Below, in pieces: positions 34,601 through 52,479 of a stretch of 64,000 nt of DNA. How positions within the stretch are numbered: position 1 is the stretch's first letter; the number at the start of each line of letters is the position of its first letter. Position numbers and translations under genes: made by a program. The notes beneath the pieces are model-generated. The model had not been told where the DNA came from and did not search any database. It saw nothing but the letters and a program-made list of their open reading frames with translations. The stretch covers positions 459,977,360-460,041,359 of the forward strand of contig OY856186.1 of the NCBI GenBank assembly GCA_963693315.1. The letters run 5' to 3'. Origin of the DNA: Diogma glabrata. Lineage: Eukaryota; Arthropoda; Insecta; Diptera; Cylindrotomidae.

Positions 34601-34877
34601 TTTTTGAAAAATTATTTAAAAATTAGTATTATGAATCTATTTTTGTTTTGTTTTTATGAATTCTTTTTTATTTAATTTTTAAAGTTTTTCTAATTAAAAA
34701 TAATGAAAATTTAAAAATCAGTAGCGCATTTTTTGTGCTGTTTTAATTTTACACATTTTCCTACCACCCAATTAGAAAGTTCTAGCTTTTTAGCGTTTCC
34801 CGGGATTTCCCGGGAATTTAACATTTTTTGTCCCGGGATTTGAATTTTTACGGGAAATGATAAACCCTAACGTTTAC

Positions 34878-35295
34878 CATTAATATAAAAGAATCGATAT
34901 GGCAATACAAATTTAATTTATGTATTGGAACATGATTATCCTTTTGGGTTATCTTCAACTCAATAATAAAAACGATTACTTAATTTATAAAATAATTTTT
35001 TTATCAACAATTTTTGTTACAAATGTTAACCTATAAATTGAACTTCTTGATAGGGGGCAAAATAAGTAAGATTATAATATTTAAAAGACTATTACGTAGT
35101 TAAAATACAATTTTGCTTTAAGTTTTTGTTCTGAAAACTTGCGCTCTTGAACTAAATTTATTTATGCCTGCTTTAAAAGAAAGAAATTGTGAAAGGTGGA
35201 ATAAAACGCATAGGATAATTTTTAGTCACTAGTATTAAATATAATAAATAGTTATTAATACAATCTAAAACCAAAATTTATTTATCTGCTTTAAC
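34878..35295. other. 3' flank of the minus-strand membrane-protein gene
   Basis: AT-rich. Presumably includes the 3' UTR of the gene whose stop is at 35296-35298. Confidence 0.45.
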
Positions 35296-39117
<3,822 letters not shown>

Positions 39118-40056
39118 ACTACAACGAGTTAATTTTATATACTTTTTATTTTTAGATATTATAAACTATCATCATTTATTTTTCAAATTAAATTTGTTTT
39201 AGTTTGCACCTTTACTAAAAAACGACTAACCAGAGTTAATTTTGTTATTAATTTTGTTATATTGTTATCGCAGAAAGGTTTGTGTTCTTATCAACAGAAA
39301 TTTTCAATATTTCGATATTGAATTAGAAAATTGTAATATCAGTTAAAATTATAAGTCTTGCTAATACCATGATTAAATTTTTATCACAAAACAGTAAGTT
39401 ACTGTTCATAGTAAAATAATTATAGGTAAAAACTTGGTATTTGTTTCGTAATTAAAATTTCGAAAGTGAGATTTTATTGTTTATTAAAAGAATTATGTTA
39501 ATGTGACATTTTATGTTTTTTTGATTAAAAAATGAGGGATATTGACGATAAACCAATTCTATTTAATCGTACAACAAGTGACAGAAACAATCATTTTAAC
39601 TCTTACGACGACAAATATGAATATAAATATGTATTTACTGCCATCTCTAGCTAGTAAAACTATATTACATATATTTCTTTTTATATAATTTAGTAATTAT
39701 TAATTTTGAAATACCATTTTATTTTAATATATTTAAATTGTATAATATAAGCTATGGCCATTATGTTCTAGTATTATTATTAACGTTAAAATTGCTTAAA
39801 TTATTTTTAAAATTCAAGGACTGATCCTTCTATTTGAAAGATCTTTTATTCGAAAAAAAAACAATAGAACTTTCAAAAAGGAATTTTTTTTTCAAAATCG
39901 AATATAAGAACGGGTTCTTATGTTCGCGGTAAGAATGTAGTTTTTCATCCAGTTTTGATGACAATTTTTTCTACCTCTAATCGTTCTATTTTGATTAGCA
40001 ATACAAATAAGAGTATTTTTCAATTTGATATTGATTTTTGTAAATTAATATTGAAG
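39118..40056. other. Shared upstream region of paralogues A and B, left part
   Basis: AT-rich with no gene. The minus-gene promoter should lie just right of 39117. No element recognised. Confidence 0.4.
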
Positions 40057-40261
40057 ATCAATGACAGGGCCGGATCTACCATGGGTGCAATGGAGCGACC
40101 GCACCCGGCGCCAACACAAAAGGCGACAAAATTGAGTTTTGTTTTAAATTCGATTATTTTTTCGTTTTGGTTTTTAATAAATTTTTAGGCAAATTAAAAT
40201 TTATTTTTCTATATAAAAAACAACAATTTATTTTTATATATATTTGTTTTAATTTTTGATT

Positions 40262-40740
40262 TACGGGCGTGACAGTCCCGTGTACTCTTGTCGTTGCTAT
40301 TGTTATACGATTCAACGTGAAATATTAGATACCACTGGTAATAGCAGTGAGATATTAAAATGCAATATTTAAAAATATACTTTTTACTGTTTAGTTTTAA
40401 ATTTATTTATAATAATAAAACTTCCTTATAGTAACAATAATTTAAGAATAATGAATAATAATTTAAGAACTGAGGAGGACGTAAGTCGAAATCGATATTC
40501 TTTAAAATAAAAAATAAAAATCAAATTGTTACTATAAGGAAGTTTTATTATTATAAATAAATTTAAAAATAAACAGTAAAAAGTATATTTTTAAATATTT
40601 CATTTTAATTCAAAAGTGACAAAAGCACACAAACAGTGAATAATATGGAAAACCATAATAACACATATAGTGAGGTATTACCAGCCAAGGTGATATATGG
40701 GAGCTGTCGAATGAACTCTATTCATCCAACAGTACTCTCA
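40262..40740 (+). repeat. MITE-like repeat split by a foldback insertion
   Basis: Left part 40262-40344 (GTGACAGTCCCGTGTACTC, AATAGCAGTGAG) and right part from 40662 (AGTGAGGTATTACC, GAATGAACTCTATTCATCCA) are together collinear with 47690-47860. The break is exactly at AGTGAGATATT/AGTGAGGTATT, duplicated on both sides of the insert. Confidence 0.65.
40345..40672. mobile_element. Foldback-form copy of the 32224 element
   Basis: The arm 40358-40437 (AAAATGCAATATTTAAAAAT to TTCCTTATAGTAAC) is mirrored at 40527-40605, then the normal tail (AAAAGTGACAAAAGCACACA to CATAATAACACATAT) follows. So the left half of the 162-bp element is duplicated in inverted form. Flanked by AGTGAG-RTATT duplications. 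Confidence 0.7.
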
Positions 40741-41369
40741 ATTTTATATGCAGTTTTCCTTGTTCTATAAATTATTGTTATAAATTATGCGGCGTCATCT
40801 TCTGCAGAAACTCTTAATTTTTTTCAACTGCATATACGCATATTTTTCGAAATTCGTTTGTCATGTCGTTTTGATCGTTTTAGGCAGCAAATGAAAAGCT
40901 TAGTTTAGCCAGTAATGCAACTTGTTGGGATAACTGAAAATCAGCTGTAATACCTCTTAAACCGTAGAATATTAAAACACGTTAATTGAAATTCCTTTAG
41001 ATCAGACACGTAAAACTATATAACACAATTTGGAGCAAAATGTTTAGCGAAGATAATGCTGCTTTAAATATCTTTGCAATTTAATTTTGTGAAACGATCT
41101 TCTCTCCAAAATTAATGTTGTTTCTAAAATGATACAAAGCTTGAACTTGAATGTAATTGAATGTATTTTATTGAATGTACGTAAAAGCTGACGGGTTTCT
41201 TAGAGAGCGATTCGAATATTCCGCATCCAAATCAAATACAAATTCATCGTAGGGGAAAGAGTTTTGAAAATGAAACACAAGATAATATAATATAAGATCC
41301 ACGATCCTTCACAAAATTTCTTTTTCTTCTATAGATTTTTCTTTTTTTTTTTAACAGCGTTCATGCTCC

Positions 41370-41600
41370 ATGTAGGAGTGTTGCCAGGCTAATCAGCTTT
41401 GAGTATTCACCACGGTCATTCGCAACAGCGACATAATTACCATGGCTGCCGATTTTTTAAGGTCGTTTATTACGTCAGTCTCCCATTGTAGTCGTGGTCT
41501 ACCTCGCGGTCGCCCACTCCCTGGGATGCTAACGTATATTTTTCTAATCATACCAGACTGAATCGGCTTGTAGAACATGCCCAAACCAAGCAATCCTACT
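41370..41600 (-). pseudogene. LINE C-terminal fragment
   Basis: The minus strand reads LGMFYKPIQSGMIRKIYVS, then GSGRPRGRPRLQWETDVIND; after a shift, YVAVANDRGEYSKLISLATL. The GRPR-RPRL-W-DDV pattern followed by an ANDR-W segment is the conserved end of several LINE lineages. Confidence 0.65.
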
Positions 41601-43159
41601 AGAACGGATACAACCTATTATATCAGGACCCTCAAGAAAGTTTCTGATCTCCAAGTTATATCTTCTATTGATATTGCTATTAATTCATTAGAACGTTTAT
41701 TCTTACGGATGACCAGTGCACAATGATAGATATGGCTTTTTATATAACATATTTTAATTAAAAAACTAAGATAGGGATTAGATTTTAAAATATTTGAAAC
41801 TTCTATAGAAAATTTTACACTTTCTTTCTATATTTACAAAACATGCAAGATATTTTCCGAATTGATTTAAAGCCAAGATACTGTCAATAACAGTAGCTCC
41901 CGCTGAAAGGAACTTTTCTAAATTACACCTGGTGATGGAGCATGAGCCGAGAGAGGTTAGTGGCCTTTTCTCTTATATCAATTGAATCTGAAATTTCTTA
42001 TTTATGAAAATACAAACCGGCAATAAAAGAGTTTTCTGAAAATAAAGCCATACAAGTAAACATATATGTGATTCTTTACTTAATACAATTTTATTTGTAT
42101 ATATGAATGTTGTAGTATTTTTGATTTTCATATTATAATTATTCTTTCTTACAAATTAATGTTATTTTTATTTTCACATTTATTCATAATTTTTTTTAAT
42201 AATTTTTATTGTATTGTAACGTAGAGCAACTCGGCCATTGCTTATATTCGGTTCCACTTCTAGATTTAATAAACTTAAACAATGGATTTTCTTTACGTTA
42301 TAAATATTATTCGTCCATTTATCTTATTGCACTTTGTTAATCAGTTTACTATTATTTTTTTCACATTGTGTAAATTATTTATGATTATCTCATAATATAA
42401 TTATACCGTATCACTGCTATATTATCAATAACTTCTGTCACCCTTAATGTTCAACTAACTGTATCGTTTATTTTGAAGTAATTTATCGCCAACGCAACCT
42501 TTTTTATGCTAGTCAAAAATTAAATAGCAAAAAACATAACACAATCTTCGAAACTTCACACCTAGGTGTGAAATCTACAATTTTTAATTTGTTTATTTAT
42601 GTTACTCTATCATAGACAGTAGTTTTTATTTTATTTTCGTATTAGATAAAATTATTTAATTCTGTTTTTATCTCCAGAAACTATTTAGGTGTTATTCAGT
42701 TTGTATTGCGTTAGCAGAATCATTTTCCAGGAAGAAAACTATCAATAGACTTTTTTACATCGCACTCCATAATCGTTACAATATTTGAAATAAATTCGTA
42801 TAACATTTTTTATTTATTAAAATAAATTTTTATCTACTGTGCAATTGCTTGCTCGGAGATATGCCTCTATATATATACCTAACTCTATTTGTGAACTTTA
42901 AGCATTGACCACATGAGTATATGTCACATGAATGAGGAGTATTCCATCAGCTAGAATATTAGGAACCTAGTTTTAATTATGTTTTTCAAATTTAAAAAAA
43001 TAAATTTTTTATTTTGTTTCTATTTTCCACATATTATCATGAAATTTTTGCAGATACCATATTTTATTATATGATAATATTTATTGTCTAAATAAATATC
43101 CAACATTTGAAAAACCATAAAAGAAAATGTTGATCCAATTATAAAAAGCGTTTAATACT

Positions 43160-43262
43160 TGAACGCATGTTGTTGTGGGATTTAGATCTTAAATGCTCTC
43201 TATGTGTTGGTGTGACAGAAAAACATATTCTAATTTCTATTACACAACACTTCGTATTAAAA
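43160..43262 (+). mobile_element. LINE 3'-UTR copy inside the hAT
   Basis: GCATGTTGTTGTGGGATTTA, then CTATGTGTTGGTGTGACAG and ATTACACAACACTTCGTATT match the 28666-29880 family's 3' end. Confidence 0.7.
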
Positions 43263-43906
43263 CAAGTATTGCATTGATTTTTGAATATATTATCTTACAA
43301 TATAATTTAAATTGAGGGCGCCATTTACCTAATCTGCACCCGGCGCTGAAATAGCTTGATCCGGCACTGATCAATGAATAATTTAAAAAAATAAATAAAT
43401 AAATTTAAATTATTATTTTCGTTAATTGTACTCTTATTTTTGTTCAAACTTTATAAAAACCATTACAATAATTTTTTTACTGGTTTCGATACTTTCTAAC
43501 ACTTCTATAATTAATATATAACCTCCACAAAATTATTAATAATCTTTGGTAACATATTTGACTTAGCATAATATGCTTTTCGTTTATTATCAAATAAAAC
43601 AAAACTTTCTTTACTAAATCATATTTGATAGTCTAATAATGGACTTAACGAAGTTGAAGTTTAGTATCAATTGAATAAATGAATTTATGCTGCCATCTGA
43701 AAGTTGGCATATGAACCATCCATATTTAACATTTGATTCGCGATTAAAAAATATTTAGGTATTTAATCACGATAATAACTATCCTATCTCTCAAGCTGAA
43801 CCATCATACACACATTGTACAAAATTTCATTAAGATTGGTTGCGTTGTAGCGGAGTTAATTGCGGACAAACATCGTGACACGTGATTTTTATATATATAA
43901 GATATA

Positions 43907-45002
<1,096 letters not shown>

Positions 45003-45868
45003 CACCATTTAAGCCCTTCATATGGGCTTTTCAATATTATAATCGTATCATATATACAAATGAAATATGTACGTATATGTAGTCCTATTCATTTTAAAAT
45101 AAAATTGAACCATGCAATCAAAGTTTTAGTCATTAGTCTCAACTAACATGCTGGGGTGTAACCATAAAAGCTTCGAGCCAAGCCAAGTTATAGGACCAGG
45201 CTATCTTACAAATTTTCTGCTCCAAATCTATTTCATAGTTAACGTCACACTCTTTACAAATAATTTTGCAATGACTAAGAAAATTTTATCATAATATGGT
45301 ATCAAATATTGTTTGATACAACTTCTAAATATCTACTGTATGTTTAGAAAAAAAATATTATCTTATCTTAAATTAAGTAAATCGCGATTCTGTTTTTGTA
45401 ATTTATTAATTTATATATATTTTCGGTCCTACATGTATTTTGAAAATAATTGTATTTAAAAATTGTAATATTAAGCAAAATTAGTTGAAATTATTTTAAA
45501 TGCCCTTATTTATTACCATAAAGTGATATACTAAAAGAATTTTTATAGACAAAACTTTAAAGCAGTCTGTGTAAATTCATATTTGCACTCATCATAAATG
45601 AAGTATAAAAAATAAATTTTAGATTTGATTAGTTTTAGATTAGAAATAATAAACAATTTTATCATAAAAATTTTTTGCTAATTATTTTTATAGAATTATA
45701 TAGACAAAATATTAATTTTAGAATCGAATCGTTCCTAATTGTGTAATGCCCATGAAATAATACATGAAATTTTAAATCACAAACAATTTTTAAATAAACT
45801 TTCATTTATAAAAAACGTTTTAAAATTTACATAATTTATTGTATATATGTATATTAAAAGTATATAAA
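45003..45868. other. Upstream region of paralogue B
   Basis: AT-rich. Presumed promoter and 5' UTR of the plus-strand gene at its right end. Nothing specific recognised. Confidence 0.4.
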
Positions 45869-48800
45869 ATGTGTTGTAGTTGTAAAAATCGCTGTTTTAT
45901 TGGAGTAATAGCATTATGGGCAATCGTAAGTTATTGATGTTATAACTATTCTAAATTTAAAATTTAATAACTATTCTAAAGATCAAATTTGTTTAGTATA
46001 ATTTAAATATTTTTCCCTTTTAATAATTTTGTTTGTTCAAACTTAACAAGTATTATAATAAATTTTACTGATAAACTAAAAAAAATCGCCAATTTCTTGT
46101 TAACTAATAGTTTTATTTACTAATAGTTTTGTAGTAATAGTTTTATAACTAATAGTTTTATATACGGATTTCGAAAGCTATGCTTTCATCGACAGTAGTA
46201 TATATCAAAACTGAGTATTGATATATCTTACTGTTTTGATATATACTACTCAGTTTTGATATATACTACTGTCGATGAAAGCATAGCTTTTGAAATACGT
46301 ACATAGTAAATGAAACTATTAGTTAACAAGAAATTGGCGATTTTATTTTAGTTTATCAAAATTTATTTATTTATTAATTTTATTTATTTTAGTTTAGTAA
46401 AATTTATTTTTCTCTTACCGTAAATCTGACGATGATCAAAGAAAAAACAACGGAAAAAATGGTAAATTTTATTCTTATGTGGTGCTATTGTTTTTCCAGA
46501 GTTTTCCACAGTTTTAGATTATATTGTATCTATTCTTCCCGTCGTAAATTGGATTAACTTACCACAGATAAAAATTTCGGAAGTTTATAATTTATAATAA
46601 TCCTCGAGTGCGTTCGAATACTTAATGAGATTTATTAACCATTTAATGAATCATTTAATGAATGTGACAGATGACAACGTTCGAGAACTCGAAAATCCGA
46701 TTCCACTTAATTTGTGCTGTCAATTAAACCACGTCTTTTTTCATTTAATTTTAAATGCAGTATATAGCATATATAAGTTTGAAGTTTTTTATTTAAAAAA
46801 ATTTCAAATCGAAAACCGTAAAATTTTGTTTTATAATTTTTAACTAATTTAGCAAAGTAGGTATTACGAATTAATTGTAATATAATGAATTAAGTAATTA
46901 ATTTTATATATAATAATTAACGTTCAATTGAAAAATATAAACAAAATGAGAGACAAACCAACAGCTTTTCCATATTGAAAATGGAGACAAAAACAACAGC
47001 TCCAATTACCAATTACATTTAACGATTGAAAATAAAATTAATTAATAGCTTTTGCAACCAATTCAATAACCAGTCTCAAACTGTTTCCTTAAAGTTTTCG
47101 AGTTAATTATAATCTTAAAAAAAATTTGCTTTTGAAAATTCCTAAAATAATTTTAATTACAGCCGAAGAAACTGAAAAATAATGCATTAACAGGAAATAA
47201 GATTTTAAATTGATTATAGCTTTATAATCCAACATTTCGTTTATTTATTTATATATTTTAGTTAATAACACATTTCTGTAATTTATAATAATTAGATATT
47301 TTGCACAGAATAGAATTTTGACAATACAGACATTAAATGAAATTCGTTTTACTATTTAATGAAAATGAGACCTCATTAAGTATTCGTTAAGTATTCGTTA
47401 CGAACTCCTTATTTGTAATTTTTTATTCTTAATGACGAACGTCCAAAAAATTTAGTAAGGACTCATAAAAATTTGTCTTTTTAAGGGGTAATATACCTTT
47501 GGTTTTTATATTTCAATTTAGAAGGTAAAAGTAATAAAACTTGAAAGTTACAGTCCCAAAGGTTAAAAGGGATATATTTAACTATAATAAGCTAATCTGC
47601 CATACATACATATAATACCCATAGAGAGATCGGTTTTTGTGGATTTGTAATATTTTATTAAGTTTTTGATCTACGTGTGTGATAGCCCGCGTAGTCTCTG
47701 CTATTGACCTATTGGTCAACGTGAGATATCACATACTACTGAAAATAGCAGTGAGGTATCACTAGTTATATAGTTTTATCTAAGGGATGCTGACGGATGA
47801 ACGCTATTCATTCAACGGTAGCATCCGCAATCTTAGTTATGGCATATTCCATCATACAATTTTAAAAGAAATCAACCTTCATATATAACTTTATATCTAA
47901 GCTTTAATCAAGCAAGACAATAGGTCCCATAATCGAGAAATATGTCACTGGATTAGTGGTAACCAAAATTTTGTTTTGTTTCTGCAAATTTTTTTAAATA
48001 TTTGCGTTTTCCCTTTTTTTATTGTATTTCCTCTATCTAATCATTAAATATTCACCTATACGCCATAATAATACAATTGTTTTAATCTTAGTACATATAT
48101 CCATTACTTATTTATTTCATGTTGTTCTGGGACATAGGTCTTAAAAGGTTCTATGTGGTGTTGTGGCACATATTAAAGCTCCACAACATATTTTATTGAA
48201 AAAAAGATGAGATGTTCTGAAAAAAAACGATTTACCAGAACTCTCTTAAAAAATTGTTAAATGAAAATATATTTCTATTGATAAACTTCGGTATGAGGCT
48301 GCATCAGGCGTAGACAAACCTGACGTTTTGAATCATTTTCCTTTTGGTATTTGTTCATATTTAGACATTCATATATTATTAGTTGAACCACAACTTTTGC
48401 ATGTTATTTAAAATAATATATAATATATAAATAACGTCAATTTTTTCGTTTTCATTTTCATTAGCATAAACATCTCTGCGCTTCGAAATAGAATTTTCTA
48501 AGAAAGGTACCAAGAATAATTCTCAGTTTTATAACAAAATATTTATAACATACAATGACCGAATGTTTTATGTCTATTCCAGTGCGTTTAAAACTCCTCT
48601 TCAATGAAATAAATTTTGTATTCAGTTTATTTTCGGCTTGTTAATCATGATACCGCCAGTGTTTAGGATTGTGTCGTTAGAATGTATTATTAAGATTTTC
48701 TCGATATCTTTCCCGTTTGACCACATTATAATTAAGTTAAGATACAGTTTTTTATATTTCTAAAATCTCAGATCCAAAGTGTTGGATTTACAACGATGTC

Positions 48801-51122
48801 TATACTAGCTATTTTAGTTCATAAATGTGATTTAGCGATGGTGGATACTACTCTTTCCTACTTGATGTATTTAATATACTTCAGAAGTTAGTATAATAGT
48901 ATTTAGTAAAATTATTTATTTATTATTTTATAAACTTTACTAATTAAAGATGGTGATTGTGGTGATATACAATGGGAAAATTTAGGAAGCGGAATTGATA
49001 ATTCAATACAACCAACAATGCCAACGATTACTGATATTGCATATAGAACAAATATATTTGCAATTATTTATTTAATTCTTAGTTTAACGTGGATTGCTAC
49101 ATCAGTTGGATTACTGAGTATGAACAAATAATGACATCTACTTTTAAGTAAATATTTTAACAGTTTAATTTTAGTTGGAATTTTTATTTCTTGTCTTGGA
49201 CGTTGCGGATACTACGTTTTATTCATTCCATGGATAGTGGTTGGCTTTGTAACCATAATATTTGATGCTATTGCTAGTGGCTTTTTCGTGTACGATGTAA
49301 CGCAAACGTTGGTAGGATATCAATTTCTTGGAATTATTTTACAATAAAAACGTTTATTCTTTTAAATTTAAGATTAGTTAATGAGAAACTTAATAATGCA
49401 ATGTAATCTTTTATAGGGACTTGAAAATTTATTGACATATCTACAAGTTAAAAACGTGCAAGAAGTAATAGCTGCTGTTGGGGATGTATCACCATTTCTG
49501 ACATATGTGCCATCAATATTATTAATGTTAACATCATCACGAGGTTTTATACTATGGGCGATAAATATCGCACTTGTTGTATTAGTTCTTAAATTTGGAA
49601 AAGAAACTGCTAAGCGCATACCAAAAGCTGCAAAAACGATAACTAAACGACCAAATTTTGGTTATGAAGCTAAACAAAATAGTAGCGATGTCAATCGTCG
49701 AAACAATCCAAATGTAAGTACATATAACGTTTAATTATTATTGAAAATGTTTACTGTATTACAAAGAAAATTTAATGTAAATATTTATTTTTAATACACT
49801 TCAACAAGCTTTGGAAGCTCCTAACAAAATATTGAATTCCAGACTTCAGGAATCAATATGAAAGAAATTTCATTTCAAACCCAAAATTGTCACATAGTTT
49901 TTAAGGGGTTTTAACATCAACAAAGTCTCCAGTCTAGACAAAATTACTCCTACTATTCTAAATACATTTAAAAATAACTTGCATCCAAATTATAAAATTT
50001 TCTACAAATAGAAGTTGGAAAATGTCTCGCAAATGTGATACTTCAAAATATCGACCAGCTATAGCTTTATACCAATACTTTATTACCAATACTTCATGAA
50101 GTAGTCTCACTCGATGCTAACGTTAAACAAATTTTCACTAACGAAAAAGCAGTGTTTTCATCTCTTGTAGCAAAATGTACTATTTTTCGTGAACGCTGGA
50201 TATTTTATACCCGATTTTATTTTAATATGTCTGGCTAGGTAGTCCTGCAATTGCTTATTTTACGTTCTAATTTGTTGCTCAGTTCTATTGTTAAAAGAAA
50301 TCACTTTCAACGGATTCTGTGAACTTTTCACTTGTTGAAGTTAAATAGTTGACTAAGATATTTTTATAGGGTTTCCTATTGTTATACTCAATCTATAAAA
50401 AGTTTAACTGACATATATTTGATTATATTTTTTTTCAGACAATACAACCAATAGCAGAACAGATGCGGTACAATAATCCACTGCCAGTACACAACTCAAA
50501 CTATGAGTTTGACAATCCCATTTTTGAACGAGATCAATCTGATTTTAACATACCACGAGCTATATTACCCAATGCACCAATACGTGATTCACAAATCTCC
50601 CATCAAAGGCTAGCTCGACTAAGTCAAATTCAACCTAAAGGGTTCTATGATTCTGTACATTCAAATCCGCATAATGATATGAATATGCATAGTCAATACT
50701 CACAAAATAACAAAAAGAGAGCTGAATTTTTACCTACTAATAACAGGTCTATCGATCAAATATCAACTGATAGCGGATGGACATCTCCAGGAAATATGAG
50801 TGAAGATGATAAAAGATCAAATATTGATCGAAGTGAAAAACCACTCCCACCTGTTAAACCAATAAAACCAAGCCGAAATAATAACCTGGCTGGTTATACT
50901 GATGATGTTGTTCGTGATCGTAACAGTCAAATCATACCTCCGGAAGAATTAAGAAGTCAGCTACCATGGTCATATACATCAAATCGAGAGGATATTACTG
51001 GACCAAAACGAACCTTTATTTCATTAAGAGATGACGAAGAACTACCACCAGTACCAGTACCCGATTACACACTACATTTCCCTAAAAACAAAAGGCAAGG
51101 TATCAATGAAGATTATGAGTAA
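45869..51122 (+). CDS. Four-TM protein, pasiflora/DUF4728-like (paralogue B)
   Basis: Exons seen: 45869-45925 (MCCSCKNRCFIGVIALWAI, donor GTAAGT); a doubtful exon 2 at about 46502-46582 (FSTVLDYIVSILPVVNWINL); 48950-49117 (DCGDIQWENLGSG to TM2 FAIIYLILSLTWIATSVGLL); 49175-49311 (TM3 YYVLFIPWIVVGFVTIIFDA); 49417-49713 (LLTYLQVKNVQEVIAAVGDV, TM4 GFILWAINIALVVLVLKFG); 50439-51122 (228 codons with stop, polar tail). Introns 3-5 have the same phases as in paralogue A (1, 1, 0 at matching borders). The tail contains ISTDSGWTSPGNMSEDDK, EKPLPPVKPIKPS and DEELPPVPVPDYTLHFP, suggesting proline-rich protein-binding sites. The proposed exon 2 ends in phase 0, whereas exon 3 needs a one-base carry, so the exon 1-3 connection is unresolved. 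Family naming is by layout and memory only. Confidence 0.7.
46060..46372. mobile_element. Foldback element in intron 1 of paralogue B
   Basis: The left arm holds AAATCGCCAATTTCTTGTTA then ACTAATAGTTT and AGCTATGCTTTCATCGACAG; the right arm holds CTGTCGATGAAAGCATAGCT and AACTATTAGTTAACAAGAAA then TTGGCGATTTT. The left arm has an extra TAATAGTTTT-like expansion. The centre repeats GATATATACTACTCAGTTTT. Confidence 0.75.
47690..47860 (+). repeat. MITE-like repeat, intact relative of 40262
   Basis: GTGATAGCCCGCGTAGTCTC, GGTCAACGTGAGATATCACA, AATAGCAGTGAGGTATCACT and GATGAACGCTATTCATTCAA run without the insert present at 40345-40672, so this copy shows the empty site. Confidence 0.6.
48112..48200 (+). 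mobile_element. LINE 3'-UTR copy
   Basis: CATGTTGTTCTGGGACATAG, then GTCTTAAAAGGTTCTATG and CACAACATATTTTATT with a short A-run; same family as 28666-29880. Confidence 0.7.
49910..50110 (+). pseudogene. LINE RT fragment in paralogue B intron
   Basis: Reads NINKVSSLDKITPTILNTFK, then in a shifted frame WKMSRKCDTSKYRPAIALYQ; this matches the RT start (SGLD..TP..LK, then KYRPISLL). Confidence 0.6.
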
Positions 51123-52479
51123 GACCTTTGTAACATAAATGTTATAGTATTTCATATGTAACAAAGTATACAGCAGGTTATACAAATGTAATAAAAGCAC
51201 AATGTTATATTTATGATAAACTTGTTGAAATCAGTAGTTGAAACCTAGCAACCTTACTTCGAATTGGCCTTACTCTTAATTCGATAAACGCAATTCCCAA
51301 TCTCCTTCTGAGTTCGATCACTGATTAGTAAGCAAACACACCAGGTTTTATTAAGCATTCCACACTTTAATTGTTCCACAACAACAGCAGTCTTATTCCG
51401 GTACATCGTGAAATAGGAATTGAGGAGAAAAAAATAGCATTTTTTTCTAAACTAGCATTCTGTGTCAATAATAAATTCGTATTAGCAACAACTTCTTTAT
51501 TTCATTTATTCCACTTTTCCTCAATTCCCAATTCACAGGGAAATGCCGGAATAGGCGCACAGGAAACCATATAGCAAGCAATATTCCTAACTAGAATATT
51601 CTTTCAACAGCTTCAAAAACACCAACGGGTAATTGTACAAATTTCCAGTTCACAACTTAAAAAATAATACACAAAATATTTCTACTCAATAACACTTGAA
51701 ACCGATTTTATATACACGATACAACGTTTAATTTGTTTATAATTCATTTCTTTCACATTCCACTTTAACTATCGCAATTTTAATTAAAATTTTACCATCG
51801 CATGTCTAAAAAAAACTATTTAATTCTTCAAGCAGGATTTCCTTATATACAATTCTGCATAATTTCTTGATCATTCGAGGTCACTGCCGATTATTCGAGG
51901 CCATTCTAAGAATATTAAATAACAGTGATCGCAAATACGTGGCACACGTGCCACACTTGGCACGTTTGAAAATTTGTCTGGCACGGCAAACATTCTGAAA
52001 TTGTGTCCAAAATTGTCCTTAAATTTTTTTTTTATAGGAATCATAATAAAGAATAGATTTTTTCAGATAGTTTGTAATACGTTGAATGTTACTGTTAGTT
52101 CAGTAAAAGACGGTAAAAATAGTAGAGGACCTCCGAATTTTTTGATTCAGCATTGATGTTCTGAAAGTTGCAATTAAGCTCAACACACTCTATTTCAAAA
52201 TCTATCCTATGCGCTTTTTATTTTTTAGGGTAAAAACTACCCCTATAGTCAAACCTTATTAAACTACAAATTAAATAACAGATCGAAATAAAGATCACAA
52301 TCACATATCTTAACCCTTATAAACCACCCACTATATTTTAATTAAATTAAAAAAAGTTACTACAGGCGACAAATTTATTTTCTTTATTTTATTTAACTAT
52401 GTACATTAAATTTAAATGTTTTTTCATTAATATTTAGCACGTTGAATCCTTATGAGATCTATAATCACTGTCAATCTCC
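51123..52479. other. 3' flank of paralogue B and intergenic DNA
   Basis: An AATAAA at 51190-51195, some 70 bp after the stop, could be the polyadenylation signal. A GAATTGAGGAAAA-like inverted pair near 51415-51560 (CGGTACATC...AATTGAGGAGAAA; TTTTCCTCAATTCC...CCGGAAT) suggests another small foldback. No gene recognised. Confidence 0.45.

Larger units (their letters stand above)
33692..34869. mobile_element. hAT element with nested end copy, perfect TSD
   Basis: Begins TAGGGTTTCTCAAACGGGAT and ends with the complement of TAGGGTTTATCATTTCCCGT. Both sides carry ACGTTTAC (33684-33691, 34870-34877). A second copy of the right end (TTCCCGGGATTTGAATTTTT, then ACGGGAAATGAAAAACCCTA) lies internally at about 34280-34382, so one family member has inserted into or recombined with another. 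The hAT transposase C-terminus remains at 34475-34600. Confidence 0.85.
40065..43369 (+). mobile_element. 3.3-kb hAT with nested elements
   Basis: Starts CAGGGCCGGATCTACCATGG and ends GATCCGGCACTG; flanked by ATCAATGA at 40057-40064 and 43370-43377. Subterminal CGCACCCGGCGCC and CTGCACCCGGCGCTG match at the two ends. A transposase remnant on the plus strand reads SITVAPAERNFSKL (41883-41925), the hAT dimerisation motif of the ZMYM/Tip100 kind, followed by broken sequence to about 42060. It contains a MITE (40262-), a foldback (40345-40672), a LINE C-terminus (41370-41600) and a LINE 3' UTR (43160-43262). Confidence 0.85.
46583..48949. other. Intron of paralogue B with repeats
   Basis: A 2.4-kb intronic stretch containing the MITE relative at 47690-47860 and a LINE 3' UTR at 48112-48200. 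The 72-codon frame at 46625 has no recognisable motif. The missing or true exon 2 may lie here but no candidate with the right phase was found. Confidence 0.4.
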
